Assembly: GCF_001399975.1 (NCBI RefSeq)
Contig: NZ_LKBD01000017.1
Coordinates: 26,519-90,518, forward strand
From: Pseudoalteromonas sp. P1-9
Lineage (GTDB): Bacteria > Pseudomonadota > Gammaproteobacteria > Enterobacterales > Alteromonadaceae
Direction of reading: 5' to 3'
DNA: 64,000 nucleotides
Part shown: piece after piece, positions 40,442 through 50,169 of the stretch
Position numbering within the stretch: the first letter of the stretch is position 1
Layout: every line of letters begins with the position of its first letter
Notes under the pieces: generated by a model
Database searches by the model: none
The model's input: the letters and a program-made list of their open reading frames with translations, nothing else
What the model was told of the DNA's origin: nothing
Made by a program: the position numbers and the translations under genes

Positions 40442-41854
40442 ATGAAAAAGCAGCATGGTCAATCGTTGGTTGTAGGACTCATGTTTCTGCCAATTATCGT
40501 TCTATTCATACTATATTTGTATAACGTTTCTCAGCAAAACCTTCATAAAACGAGATTACAGAATACAGCCGATGCAGCCGTATTGAGTAGCTCACAATAT
40601 TTAGTAAGAGAATTAAATTTCAAGGCATATACAAACCGCGCAATGATAGCCAACCATGTAGCAGTCGGACAATATGTAGGTGTCGCGTCATGGTTTAACT
40701 TCCTTGTTGAAACAATCGATAACATTGAGGACGTGGCTCGATATATTCCTTATGTTGGTCCTGTTTTTTCTCAGGCTGAAGCGTGGGTAGACAATATCAA
40801 TGAAGTTGCTGTTCAGCCAGGAATGGAAATTGCGGTTAGAGCGACTGATTTGGTGAATAACGCCCTTTCCATGTCGCAAGATATTATGGCTTACGCCTCG
40901 TCTGCGACCATGATTGAATCGCTTAATGACGTAATTAAAGTCAATGACAACCAAGCATCTCTTGATGCGATTGCCGCTCCTACCTTAGCCAATACACTTT
41001 TTAATGATTGGCGTGGGTTTCAAGGAGACTTTAACCGACAAGATAATTCCGGCAGGTACAATGATTTCTATAAAGTTATATTAAATTCTCGAGACCCATT
41101 TATGAAAAACCGCTCACATGAGTGGCCATTCCCTTTTACGATCGACATTATTAGTTTCTGCTTTTTGGGTATGAGTATGAATTACTGGACCAAACAGGCA
41201 GGCGGTACAGACCTCGTTAACAATGGTAGATATGACCCAGAAACGTGGACATCAATGGACACATTAAGTTGGCATAAAGAGTGGTTTAAAAAAAGTTTAT
41301 TCAGCTCAGGTTGTCGTCGCAGCGAATTAGAAATCGGCTGGGGGGCAGCACATGCTGGCGAGGACAAAGATACAGGTCAATTTAGAAGTCGCCAATATTA
41401 TGGGCGCTCGCGTATGATAAATCGCGATGCATCAAACCGAGCAAGGTACAACGAATCAGAGTTCAATAATGCATACGGTGGCATTTATGATTTCTATTCG
41501 ATAAAAAAAATTAACAAATCAAATGATGCGCCACCAGTAACAATTGTAGTGTCGAAATCAATCAATGATATTCAATCTTCAAAATCGCTAAATATAGGCA
41601 CTATTAACGAGGCGACGACTAAAGAAGTAGACATAAATATTGAAGAACACTTACAAGTGCCTAGAAATCAACAATCATCAGCATCAAAAGCCCGTATTTA
41701 TTATTATCGCGCAAATGACCTGTGGAAAAACAGTAAGTTTGAATACGGTAATCTATATAACCCGTATTGGCAAAACACCTTGTCCGATATCGATAATAAT
41801 CAACGTAGAGATCTTCTTCTCTTGTTAGCTTCCTTTAACTTAGCAGGTGCCTAA
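40442..41854 (+). CDS. TadG-like pilus assembly protein
   Basis: 470 residues from ATG 40442, six bases after GGAG. The leader MKKQHG precedes QSLVV and a hydrophobic segment, a class III prepilin-type N-terminus but without Glu at position 5. The sequence after it (QNLHKTRLQNTADAAVLSSSQYLVRELNFKAYTNRAMIANH) is characteristic of the Tad/TadG-like N-terminal domain. The remaining 350 residues, probably periplasmic, are not recognisable. It abuts the next gene directly (stop then ATG). Confidence 0.85.
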   Translation: MKKQHGQSLVVGLMFLPIIVLFILYLYNVSQQNLHKTRLQNTADAAVLSSSQYLVRELNFKAYTNRAMIANHVAVGQYVGVASWFNFLVETIDNIEDVARYIPYVGPVFSQAEAWVDNINEVAVQPGMEIAVRATDLVNNALSMSQDIMAYASSATMIESLNDVIKVNDNQASLDAIAAPTLANTLFNDWRGFQGDFNRQDNSGRYNDFYKVILNSRDPFMKNRSHEWPFPFTIDIISFCFLGMSMNYWTKQAGGTDLVNNGRYDPETWTSMDTLSWHKEWFKKSLFSSGCRRSELEIGWGAAHAGEDKDTGQFRSRQYYGRSRMINRDASNRARYNESEFNNAYGGIYDFYSIKKINKSNDAPPVTIVVSKSINDIQSSKSLNIGTINEATTKEVDINIEEHLQVPRNQQSSASKARIYYYRANDLWKNSKFEYGNLYNPYWQNTLSDIDNNQRRDLLLLLASFNLAGA

Positions 41855-42760
41855 ATGTCTATATCACGTAATAAAGGACAGTCGCTTGTAGAACTATCAG
41901 TATTGTTGGCATTTGTAATTGCACCGTTAATGCTAATTTTGCCGTATTTCTCAAAGCTCATTGAAGCGAGACATTACAACGATATGGCCGCACGTTATAT
42001 CGCGTTTGAAAAAACCGTATGGTTAGAAAAAGGGCCACAAAACTATGCAAATAGCGGTTACGGTAGACTAGCAGTAAAGCAAACCACGGACATATCGAAA
42101 GAGGTGCCTGATAGGGTGTTTGGTAAAATAGAAACAGCGATTAACTCGAGCTTGCCGTCATCATTGGTTTGGAATGCAAAAGAACATGGTTATGCAACAT
42201 TCCAATTTAATCAATCGAAACGAAATGATGCTCAGAGTTTATTCGCAGCTTTTAATCCTAATGCGGAACAAAGTAAACAACAATTTTTCAAGGTTGAGTC
42301 CGGAAACGGAAAAGCGCCGGGTAAAATTTCGAGTATCACAAATGGTTCGTTAAACCTGCTTGAATTGGGTGGCACAGACTTCAATGATAAAAGCTTTTTT
42401 ACGGGTCGCTCTTCAATACAAATCGCGAGTCATTTATTACTAGAGGATGAGCGTTTTCGGAATCAGCCATCGAATATCAGTGGTCGTGAAACAAAGCGTC
42501 GCAGCGAATTTGAATTTGTAATGAATAGCTCACTGTCACTTTTAGCCGATGGTTGGAACGTCGGCGGACCAAAACATAATTATAACCAAGTACGAGGTCT
42601 TGTGCCGTCGTCTTTCTTAGACGGTGATATCTTAAATAAGGCTCGCAATCTATTGTCAAAATCAGGTGTTCCAATTGTTAAAAAACTCGGTCCAAGTGAC
42701 TTAAAATTTGGCCATATAGCCATTGAAGAGCTTCCTAAGGAAAGGTATCGAAATGAATAA
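41855..42760 (+). CDS. TadE-like pseudopilin
   Basis: 301 residues. The class III prepilin-type N-terminus SRNKG/QSLVEL has Glu5 and a long hydrophobic helix (SVLLAFVIAPLMLILPYFSKLI) followed by the DMAARYIAFEKTVW block seen in TadE/F-like proteins. The C-terminal about 230 residues look periplasmic and are not recognised. It starts immediately after the TadG-like gene and overlaps the next gene by 8 bases. Confidence 0.83.
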   Translation: MSISRNKGQSLVELSVLLAFVIAPLMLILPYFSKLIEARHYNDMAARYIAFEKTVWLEKGPQNYANSGYGRLAVKQTTDISKEVPDRVFGKIETAINSSLPSSLVWNAKEHGYATFQFNQSKRNDAQSLFAAFNPNAEQSKQQFFKVESGNGKAPGKISSITNGSLNLLELGGTDFNDKSFFTGRSSIQIASHLLLEDERFRNQPSNISGRETKRRSEFEFVMNSSLSLLADGWNVGGPKHNYNQVRGLVPSSFLDGDILNKARNLLSKSGVPIVKKLGPSDLKFGHIAIEELPKERYRNE

Positions 42761-43430
42761 GTACAACGTTTTTTTTGTTCTATTCACTCTTGTTTTTTGT
42801 AATCAAGTTTATGCTTTTACGCTTGATTTTCCGAACGATGCGTCAGTAAAAGTAGTTGGTCACGACCTTTTTATCGATAGTAAACAAGTCTCTATTTGGC
42901 AAGTAGAGAGTAAAATGAGCCGTGAAGAGCATGCTCAGTTTTATGCTGAGCAATGGAAGCGAAACGGTAACAACTTTGGCGTTACTGCACTAAAAACCGA
43001 AACTGTGGTAAGTAAACTTTATGATAACGCACTCTATACTGCACAAGTTATTCAACACTTTCCTCACTCAATCGCTGTAGTCTCGGTATCAAAAGAACCG
43101 TCAAACTCATTAAGACGAATAGTTAGAAAAATTGAAGACATCCCGAGCCCAAGCGGAAGCGAGATTTTAAATAACATTAAAGCAAAAGACGGCGCAAAAT
43201 ATTCAAACACCTTGGTATTAAAGAATAACCGTACGATTTCGAAAAATATGAATTTTTATCAAACGTTTATTCAAAAGAAAGGGTTTTCGGTCGAGAAAGC
43301 ACAAGTGCATCCAAAGCGTACAATGGGCGTTTTACTCGCTCGTAAAGGGCCTAACGAATTTAATGTAACCTTTGAAAGAAAAAATAACCAAACCTTTGTT
43401 ACTGCTATTAAAGTTGACACGGACATATAG
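42753..43430 (+). CDS. Unrecognised secreted protein of the Tad cluster
   Basis: 225 residues from ATG 42753, placed behind AAGGAAAGG. A clear signal peptide (MNKYNVFFVLFTLVFCNQVYA) precedes a soluble domain with repeated basic strands and few Cys. A longer frame from 42723 would bury the signal sequence. The gene overlaps the TadE-like gene and abuts a prepilin-like gene, so it belongs to the pilus operon; its role is unknown. Confidence 0.78.
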   Translation: MNKYNVFFVLFTLVFCNQVYAFTLDFPNDASVKVVGHDLFIDSKQVSIWQVESKMSREEHAQFYAEQWKRNGNNFGVTALKTETVVSKLYDNALYTAQVIQHFPHSIAVVSVSKEPSNSLRRIVRKIEDIPSPSGSEILNNIKAKDGAKYSNTLVLKNNRTISKNMNFYQTFIQKKGFSVEKAQVHPKRTMGVLLARKGPNEFNVTFERKNNQTFVTAIKVDTDI

Positions 43431-43661
43431 ATGAAAAAGACACAAAAAGGACAATCAGCAGTTGAGTTTTTCGTCGTGACGGGGGCGCTCGTTGCTGCGT
43501 TACTCACGCCAATACCAAGTAATGAGTTGGGTGGTTTTTTACAAGAGCATCAAGGTAAAAATGCAATTGAAATTTTAACGATAAAAATTAAAGAAAGTTA
43601 CGCTGCGTATAGTTATGCAAAAAGCATAACACCAATCCCTACAAACATAACAAACAACTAA
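43431..43661 (+). CDS. Small prepilin-like protein with class III leader
   Basis: 76 residues. Leader MKKTQKG, then QSAVEF (Glu5 conserved) and a hydrophobic segment (FFVVTGALVAALLTPI). A short Lys- and Ala-containing tail follows. It is probably processed by the Tad prepilin peptidase and could be a minor pilin or TadE/F-type pseudopilin. Its start directly follows the stop of the preceding gene. Confidence 0.78.
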   Translation: MKKTQKGQSAVEFFVVTGALVAALLTPIPSNELGGFLQEHQGKNAIEILTIKIKESYAAYSYAKSITPIPTNITNN

Positions 43662-43679
43662 GGAAGAGGTTTTAGTTAC

Positions 43680-44567
43680 ATGAAGTCTATAAAGTTTTTG
43701 GATAGAAACTGGATACTGTTATTCGTTTCACTGTTGTTAGGGGGCATTGCTGCTTGGGCAGTGGGAAACTATCTAAAAGTAAAAGAGGGAGAGATCAAAC
43801 AACAGTATGCACGTACCGATATTGTTAAGGTGCCTGTAGTAGTGGCGGTTTCACCTTTGTTACGTGGTGATGTAATAACTCCTGAGTCAGTTGTAGTACG
43901 TGAAATCCCAAGTGACTATGTACCAGGTGACGCAGTGCATCCAAATGACTTTGGCCAAATTGCGAACAAAATCATGCTGAATGATGTACAACCAGGAAAG
44001 CCTATTTTACGTTCTTATGTACCAAAAATGGGTCAGCAGCAGTTCTCTGACATCCTTCAAGACGGTCGTCGCGCAGTAACGATAAATATTAATGAAAATA
44101 ACTCTAATGCAAACATGCTAAAACCTGGTGATTTCATTGATTTGTATTTGTCCCAAAGCCAAGATGAAAAAAGCCTTCATTTAATATTAGAGCGCGTGAC
44201 GGTACTAGCGACAGGGCGTCAGAGCATTTCCGAGAAAGACAAGATCAAGCAAAGTATTTTTGGCGAAAGCGAAGATTACTCTACAGTGACGTTGGATCTG
44301 TCGGTTAAAGATGCAGGCCGAGTATCTTTGGCACAAGAGTATGGAAACTTTGTGGCATTACTTAGAAATCGTACTGATGAACTTAAAGTTACAAATCGCC
44401 TTGTAAAAGAGGCGGATGTTTTTTTACATAATGAAAGAGAGCATCACGTTGAATACATTATTGGTGGCAGCGGTGGTATAGCTGAAGGCGTAAACAGCCA
44501 AAATAAAATTAAAGAAAATTTAAGTACATTGAAATCATTCGCAAATAATGTGAATAACAAGTTTTAG
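43680..44567 (+). CDS. cpaB: Flp pilus assembly protein CpaB/RcpC
   Basis: 295 residues. One N-terminal membrane helix (about residues 11-30) leads to a SAF-type domain (VPVVVAVSPLLRGDVITPESVVVREIP, about 50-115) and the RcpC/CpaB domain (DGRRAVTININENNSNANMLKPGDFIDLYL). CpaB sits in the periplasm and supports the secretin. It precedes cpaC by 8 bases, the usual order in tad loci. Confidence 0.94.
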   Translation: MKSIKFLDRNWILLFVSLLLGGIAAWAVGNYLKVKEGEIKQQYARTDIVKVPVVVAVSPLLRGDVITPESVVVREIPSDYVPGDAVHPNDFGQIANKIMLNDVQPGKPILRSYVPKMGQQQFSDILQDGRRAVTININENNSNANMLKPGDFIDLYLSQSQDEKSLHLILERVTVLATGRQSISEKDKIKQSIFGESEDYSTVTLDLSVKDAGRVSLAQEYGNFVALLRNRTDELKVTNRLVKEADVFLHNEREHHVEYIIGGSGGIAEGVNSQNKIKENLSTLKSFANNVNNKF

Positions 44568-44575
44568 GGATAGAA

Positions 44576-45871
44576 ATGAGAAGTTTATTTTATTTAGCGA
44601 TGTGTGTCGTAGCGCTTTTTCCTAGTTATTTGCTGGCAAGTATTAAACTTGATATGCATGTGGGTGCCATAGAGGTTTTGCCGGTTTCTAAAGTTACGCG
44701 AGTAGTGGTTGGTAAAGGTGGCATCGTTAGTGCAAAAGTATTAGATGACAACCGCTTATTACTTATTGCAGAAGAGTTTGGACAGACTGAAATTCAAATT
44801 TGGGATGAGGCAAACAATACTAAAAAGATTTATGTCAACGTAGATTCGGTCAATATGGAGCAACTTGTCGAGCAAGTACGAGTGCTAGTTGCAGGATTAC
44901 CTGGTGTAAGCGCCAAACAAGTTGGCTCACTAGTCGTTTTAGAGGGTGAGGTGAGTAGCGAAACAATGAAACAAGCGCTTAAATTGTCTCAGGTTATTCC
45001 AAACTTAACTTCAATGCTGAGTTTATCTCCTCAATCAGTTGATCTTAAACACATGATCCGCATGGATGTGCAAATTGTTGAAATGCGTAATAATACATTA
45101 AAAAATGTTGGTGTAAAGTGGGACAATTCTATGGCAGGCCCTGCTTATGGTGGAGTAAAGAACTTTGTGCATAACGATTTATTTGCAACATATACACAAA
45201 GTGACATTGGCGACAAAATTGTAGAGGCTATCGGTGATGTTGCAATCGGAGGCAACGGTTATGCGTCATTTGGAATTGTGACTGGACTTGCATCGCAAAT
45301 TCAATTGTTAGACGAGCAGGGCGACTCTCGTACGTTGGCAAGACCGACGTTAAGCACTCGAAGCGGCGAGAAGGCTAAGTTTTTAGCGGGTGGTGAAGTT
45401 CCTATCCCAATTACTGATTCTAATGGTGGGCTTAATGTCGAATATAAAGAGTATGGTGTTAAATTAGAGATTGAGCCGACATCAGATGAAAGTGGCAACA
45501 TCGTGTCTTATGTAAAAGCGGAAGTTAGTGCTATCGACCCATCGGTTACGGTTGCCGGTTATCCAGGTTTTCAAACCCGTGAAACCGAATCAGTTGTGAA
45601 TGTAAGAAATGGTGAAACGCTCGTAATTTCTGGGCTAGTTAATAGTGATATGTCTAAATCTGTTAATAAAGTACCATTGTTAGGCGACATTCCAATTTTA
45701 GGAGAGCTCTTTAAATCTCGCGACTTTATCGACAAGAAAAGCGAGCTTGTGATACTAGTTACGCCAAAAATAGTGCCAATTGAAGACGAATCTCATCAAA
45801 ATCGTTTAAAACGTGCTAAAGAGTTGATCGGTGACGCTGAAAAGCTCGAAATGTTTAATATCTTGGATTAA
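44576..45871 (+). CDS. cpaC: Flp pilus secretin CpaC/RcpA
   Basis: 431 residues with a signal peptide (to about residue 21). An N-terminal pilus-secretin domain (LPVSKVTRVVVGKGGIVSAKVLDDNRLLLIAE) and a BON-like part precede the secretin core (about residues 240-400). The core shows LARPTLSTRSGEKAKFLAGGEVPIP, VNVRNGETLVISGLV and VPLLGDIPILGELFKS. It forms the outer-membrane channel for the pilus. Confidence 0.96.
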   Translation: MRSLFYLAMCVVALFPSYLLASIKLDMHVGAIEVLPVSKVTRVVVGKGGIVSAKVLDDNRLLLIAEEFGQTEIQIWDEANNTKKIYVNVDSVNMEQLVEQVRVLVAGLPGVSAKQVGSLVVLEGEVSSETMKQALKLSQVIPNLTSMLSLSPQSVDLKHMIRMDVQIVEMRNNTLKNVGVKWDNSMAGPAYGGVKNFVHNDLFATYTQSDIGDKIVEAIGDVAIGGNGYASFGIVTGLASQIQLLDEQGDSRTLARPTLSTRSGEKAKFLAGGEVPIPITDSNGGLNVEYKEYGVKLEIEPTSDESGNIVSYVKAEVSAIDPSVTVAGYPGFQTRETESVVNVRNGETLVISGLVNSDMSKSVNKVPLLGDIPILGELFKSRDFIDKKSELVILVTPKIVPIEDESHQNRLKRAKELIGDAEKLEMFNILD

Positions 45872-45876
45872 TTATT

Positions 45877-47616
45877 ATGTTTGAGATAAGTATAAAAACA
45901 GCTAAGGGTACAGATGTAGGCACAGTTCGTTGTAGTGAACCATCTTGTTTGATCGGTAAAGACAAGCATCACCACATTAAACTACACGGTTTTAAAGTGT
46001 CAAAAGAACACGCTAAATTATATTACCGTCCCGAAGGTATTTTTTTAGAAGACAGAGCGAGTCGTACAGGTACATTTGTTAATAGCCAAAAAATTGAGTC
46101 TGCAGGACCTTTATCGGAGTCTGATAGAATCGAAATTGGTGGTTATCATATTTACGTAAAAGCTGAAAACAAACATTCTTCAAATTCTAACCAATCGTTT
46201 AATACAAGCGCGTTAACAAATAGACCTTTAGGCGCAGACCTCGAAACTGACATTTCAGTTCCGAGCAAGCCAATGCCTGAAACTAAAATCGAAGGTCATG
46301 ATTTGGCTCAAGGTGACAACGACGAGACACGACAAAAAATTAGAGAGCGTAACGAATGGCGTAGACGTGTTCACAAGGAGCTTATTAATCAGATTGATTT
46401 ACGACGAGTCAATGTATCTGAAATGTCTGATGAGGAATTGCGCTCTCAAAGTGGAAATTTAATTTCAAACATAATTAAAGGATTAAATGTACCTCCGCAT
46501 ATTGATGGACAAGAGCTCGCTAAAGAGGTTTTGGATGAATCTGTTGGTTTAGGCCCTTTGGAAGCACTGGTCAACGACGAACATGTGTCTGAAATTATGG
46601 TAAACGCTTATGATGAGATCTTTTATGAACGTTCCGGAAAGCTTTTTCTTTCAGATATTAGCTTTACCGACCAACAAGCAGTGCTTAGCGCAATTGAGCG
46701 AATAGTGACTCCAATTGGGCGCCGCATCGATGAAGGGCAGCCAATGGTTGATGCGCGCTTAAAAGATGGTTCTCGAGTCAATGCAATAATTCCGCCATTA
46801 GCATTAAAGGGACCTTGCATCACAATTCGTAAGTTCATGGAGAAGAAGTTAGAGATAGAAGATCTCATCAACTTTGGTTCGATGAATGAAAATATGGCTA
46901 ATTTTTTAAAAACAACTGTTTTAAATAAGCGAAATGTCGTTATTTCTGGTGGTACAGGCTCGGGTAAAACAACATTACTTAATGTGTTATCTAATTTTAT
47001 TCCAGATGATGAACGCATTATTACAGTTGAAGATGCAGCTGAATTAAAACTTTATCAGCCAAATTTAGTATCACTTGAAGCGCGCCCACCTAATCAAGAA
47101 GGCAAAGGTGCTGTTGAAATCCGAGATTTAGTCAAAAACTGTCTACGTATGCGCCCGGACAGAATTGTAGTAGGTGAGTGTCGAGGCGGTGAAGCGTTGG
47201 ACATGCTGCAAGCAATGAATACGGGTCACGATGGCTCTTTAACTACCGCTCACGCAAACACTCCCCGAGACTGTATTTCCCGTCTTGAAGTTATGGTTAT
47301 GATGGCGGGAATGGATTTACCAATAATGGCGATACGCGAACAAATCGGCTCAGCGGTTAATATGATTGTTCAACAATCACGTTTTAGTGATGGCTCAAGG
47401 CGTGTTACGTCGATTACAGAAGTTACAGGCGTAGAAGGCAACACCTTGCAATTGTCTGAAATCTTCAAATTTAAGCAAACAGGGTATGACCAGAACGGGA
47501 AGGTCGTTGGGCACTATATGGCTACAGGTATGGTGCCAGAGTTTTATGAAAACCTTCGCGATCGTGGTATCGATGTAGATCTTAGTATCTTCAAACCTGA
47601 GGTGCCAAATGTCTAG
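45877..47616 (+). CDS. cpaF: Tad secretion ATPase CpaF/TadA with N-terminal FHA domain
   Basis: 579 residues, longer than a usual CpaF. Residues about 20-95 read as an FHA domain: [26 protein letters not shown] (the Ser/His phosphothreonine-binding pattern), [14 protein letters not shown] linker (about 100-160) joins it to the GspE/VirB11-type motor. The motor has Walker [10 protein letters not shown] near residue 357, an Asp box [15 protein letters not shown], Walker [15 protein letters not shown] and the His box [13 protein letters not shown]. It powers pilus extension at the inner membrane. The fusion suggests phosphothreonine-dependent docking or regulation. Confidence 0.93.
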   Translation: MFEISIKTAKGTDVGTVRCSEPSCLIGKDKHHHIKLHGFKVSKEHAKLYYRPEGIFLEDRASRTGTFVNSQKIESAGPLSESDRIEIGGYHIYVKAENKHSSNSNQSFNTSALTNRPLGADLETDISVPSKPMPETKIEGHDLAQGDNDETRQKIRERNEWRRRVHKELINQIDLRRVNVSEMSDEELRSQSGNLISNIIKGLNVPPHIDGQELAKEVLDESVGLGPLEALVNDEHVSEIMVNAYDEIFYERSGKLFLSDISFTDQQAVLSAIERIVTPIGRRIDEGQPMVDARLKDGSRVNAIIPPLALKGPCITIRKFMEKKLEIEDLINFGSMNENMANFLKTTVLNKRNVVISGGTGSGKTTLLNVLSNFIPDDERIITVEDAAELKLYQPNLVSLEARPPNQEGKGAVEIRDLVKNCLRMRPDRIVVGECRGGEALDMLQAMNTGHDGSLTTAHANTPRDCISRLEVMVMMAGMDLPIMAIREQIGSAVNMIVQQSRFSDGSRRVTSITEVTGVEGNTLQLSEIFKFKQTGYDQNGKVVGHYMATGMVPEFYENLRDRGIDVDLSIFKPEVPNV

Positions 47617-48457
47617 TGTCTTATTGATGGCAATAGTCGGTATATCCGTCGCTATTTTGGTGTTCGGTGGCTCTTTTATTTCACAAGAGTTAGCGCAAAA
47701 ATACCATGAAACCTTCAAATACAATGCGAAGCGGAACCTTTCTGACATGTTTTTATTTATAGAGCCAGGAAAGCTTTTTATTGGAAATATTGTCTTAATG
47801 GTAGTCACTTTTATTGTCGTGTGGGCTTATACAGGCGCATGGTTTGTTGCTTTAATTGCCGTTATTGGTATGGCAATTTTACCGCCTTATTTGTACAAGT
47901 ACTTACAAAAACGACGTCGTAAAAAATTTATCCAACAATTGCCTGACGGATTGAATATGATCTGCGCATCAATGCGCTCAGGTTCAAGTTTAATTAACGC
48001 CATCGAGGCTATGGTGCAAGAAGCTGAAGCACCAATTTCTCAAGAGTTTTCGCTCTTTTTAAGAGAGCAGCGGTTGGGGGTCGATTTTATGGAAGCCCTG
48101 GACAACATGGTCGAAAGAATGCCTGAACAAGACTTTAAACTGGTAGTTTCGGGTATGCAAATTTCGAAAGAAATCGGTGGCAATTTGGCAGAAACGCTCG
48201 AACGTTTAGGCGAGACTCTTAGAAAGAAAATAGAGATGGAAGGTAAGATTGACAGTTTAACTGCGCAAGGTCGAATTCAGGGAATTGTGATGACGTGTTT
48301 ACCTATATTTCTGGGGTACGTGCTTTATCACATGGAGCCAGTACACATGTCACGATTGTTTACAGAACCGATGGGGTGGATTGTCATTGCTGGGTCATCA
48401 GTCATGTTGTACATCGGATATTTCTTTATTCAGAAAATAGTTAACATAGATGTTTAG
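47609..48457 (+). CDS. tadB: Tad inner-membrane platform protein TadB
   Basis: 282 residues with helices near both ends and a GspF-type cytoplasmic domain (about residues 110-235: LPDGLNMICASMRSGSSLINAIEAM, EIGGNLAETLERLGETLRKK). It forms the platform on which CpaF acts. It overlaps cpaF by 8 bases and lies 9 bases before tadC. Confidence 0.95.
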   Translation: MSSVLLMAIVGISVAILVFGGSFISQELAQKYHETFKYNAKRNLSDMFLFIEPGKLFIGNIVLMVVTFIVVWAYTGAWFVALIAVIGMAILPPYLYKYLQKRRRKKFIQQLPDGLNMICASMRSGSSLINAIEAMVQEAEAPISQEFSLFLREQRLGVDFMEALDNMVERMPEQDFKLVVSGMQISKEIGGNLAETLERLGETLRKKIEMEGKIDSLTAQGRIQGIVMTCLPIFLGYVLYHMEPVHMSRLFTEPMGWIVIAGSSVMLYIGYFFIQKIVNIDV

Positions 48458-48466
48458 AAGGTAAAA

Positions 48467-49330
48467 ATGGTTTATTGGATACTTTTTTTCTTTGGCGCAT
48501 CAATATGCCTGGGTATATATAGCCTTACTAAAATAAAACAGGAAGTGCCTGAAGATACGCGCGACTTTATGGACCCACTGCCACCATCGTTAAAGATAAT
48601 ATGGCCTTTGGTTAAAATTGCCTCCCACTACATCGGTGAACGCTTACCAATTGATTACTTGGTTAAAACCAATAAAAAGCTTCAAATCTCTGGTCTTTCT
48701 TACATTATCTCAGCAGAAGACTATTTTGGCATTCGTCTTGTTGTGTCAATGATATGCGGTTTAATGACGTGGTTTTGTTTATCAGCTTTGGACTCTATGG
48801 CGTTAGACTATATTGTTTTCGCGTTGATTGCTGGTTACTTTTTGCCGTTAGTCACGTTAAGTGATTTGAAAAAAAAGCGTCAATTAAAAATAGTTAAAGC
48901 CCTTCCTGTTTATCTGGACTTTATTACGATGGCGGTGGAAGCAGGCCTTAACTTAACAGGTGCGATTGCGCAATCTGTCGATAAAGGCCCTGAAGGGCCA
49001 TTAAAAGTAGAATTTGAAAAAGTAATGCGAGATTTACGTTCTGGTGTTGGCAAAATCGACGCATTTAGATCGATGGCTGAGCGTGTCCACATAAGTGAAA
49101 TCAACAACTTAGTAAGTGCTTTAGCACAAGCTGAACGTACTGGTGCGAGTTTGGGTTCTACGTTACGGATACAAGCTGATCAAAGACGAGTAGAACGATT
49201 TCAACGTGCTGAGAAAAAGGCACTAGAAGCGCCTGTTAAACTTGTGTTTCCGCTGGTTGCATTCATATTTCCTGTGACATTTGCAATCTTATTTTTCCCT
49301 ATCGTTATGAAATTTATATACGAAGTGTGA
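48467..49330 (+). CDS. tadC: Tad inner-membrane platform protein TadC
   Basis: 287 residues. One N-terminal helix, then a GspF-type domain (ALPVYLDFITMAVEAGLNLTGAIAQ, GASLGSTLRIQADQRRVERFQRAEKKA) and C-terminal helices (VKLVFPLVAFIFPVTFAILFFPIVMKF). It is the partner of TadB in the inner-membrane complex. It is followed by the DUF192 gene after three bases. Confidence 0.95.
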   Translation: MVYWILFFFGASICLGIYSLTKIKQEVPEDTRDFMDPLPPSLKIIWPLVKIASHYIGERLPIDYLVKTNKKLQISGLSYIISAEDYFGIRLVVSMICGLMTWFCLSALDSMALDYIVFALIAGYFLPLVTLSDLKKKRQLKIVKALPVYLDFITMAVEAGLNLTGAIAQSVDKGPEGPLKVEFEKVMRDLRSGVGKIDAFRSMAERVHISEINNLVSALAQAERTGASLGSTLRIQADQRRVERFQRAEKKALEAPVKLVFPLVAFIFPVTFAILFFPIVMKFIYEV

Positions 49331-49333
49331 GTT

Positions 49334-49675
49334 ATGAGAGTTAATAGACTAATGCTCGATGGTGAGTACATAGCAGGTTTTGATTTGGGTATTGCAGATT
49401 CAATTTGGTTACGCTTTCGGGGATTGCTTGGACGCAAAATATCAAATAATTTTGGTCTAATTATTATGCCTTGTAATAGCATTCACACAATGTGGATGGC
49501 CTACGATATCGATGCAGTGTTTTTGGATAGTAAAGGACGTATAACATCAATACATCAACATTTAGCACCTTGGAGATTCGCGCAATGCAAAAACGCAAAA
49601 AACGTATTGGAGCTAAAGTCTGGAAACGTAGAGAAGCTTAAGTTAAAAGAAGGGAGTGTAATTTCATGGGGTTAA
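49334..49675 (+). CDS. DUF192 family protein in the Tad cluster
   Basis: 113 residues with the DUF192 pattern: WLRFRGLLGRKI, then IMPCNSIHTMWMAYDIDAVFLDSKGRI, and a closing VLELKSGNVEKLKLKEGSVI. Unlike many DUF192 proteins it has no signal peptide. Function is unknown. It overlaps the next gene by 10 bases and follows tadC by 3, so it is part of the pilus operon. Confidence 0.85.
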   Translation: MRVNRLMLDGEYIAGFDLGIADSIWLRFRGLLGRKISNNFGLIIMPCNSIHTMWMAYDIDAVFLDSKGRITSIHQHLAPWRFAQCKNAKNVLELKSGNVEKLKLKEGSVISWG

Positions 49676-50169
49676 AATTTATTCGATGCATTGCGTTCGT
49701 GTTTGCGATAATACTCACACAAGGATGTTCAACTGCAAATGCACCGAAAAGTGCTGCACAAGAGAACAATATTGATTTATTGGTGTTAGAAGGTAACGCA
49801 GATACAGCATACAAATCTGGTCATTTAGAACTAGCTGAAGGGCTTTATCGTCAATTGCTTTCGTATAAAAAAGATTATGCACCGGCATGGTTTCGGTTGG
49901 GAAATATTTACACCCGTACTAACCGTCTTGACGCGGCAGTTAATGCGTATCAAAACAGTATATCAAGTGACAACGAGCATGCAAAAGCTTGGCATAACCT
50001 TGCGATTGCACGTGTTAGACAAGCAACTGATGTTTTAATTGAAGCGCAGAATCATTTGGTGGTAGACACCGCAGCAAAAGATAGAATGGACCAACTATTT
50101 CTTGAGCTAATGCGGATCCAATCGGCTAAAAATCAGGGACCGAAAGTAGCGAGTTATGAAAACTTATAA
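49666..50169 (+). CDS. tadD: TadD-like TPR lipoprotein
   Basis: 167 residues. The lipoprotein signal ends TQGC (Cys near residue 21). Two or three TPR units (DTAYKSGHLELAEGLYRQLLSYKKDYAPAWFRLGNIYTRTNRLDAAVNAYQNS in consecutive blocks, about residues 45-115) match TadD, the pilotin-like helper of the Tad secretin. It overlaps its neighbours on both sides (10 and 14 bases). Confidence 0.85.
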   Translation: MGLKFIRCIAFVFAIILTQGCSTANAPKSAAQENNIDLLVLEGNADTAYKSGHLELAEGLYRQLLSYKKDYAPAWFRLGNIYTRTNRLDAAVNAYQNSISSDNEHAKAWHNLAIARVRQATDVLIEAQNHLVVDTAAKDRMDQLFLELMRIQSAKNQGPKVASYENL

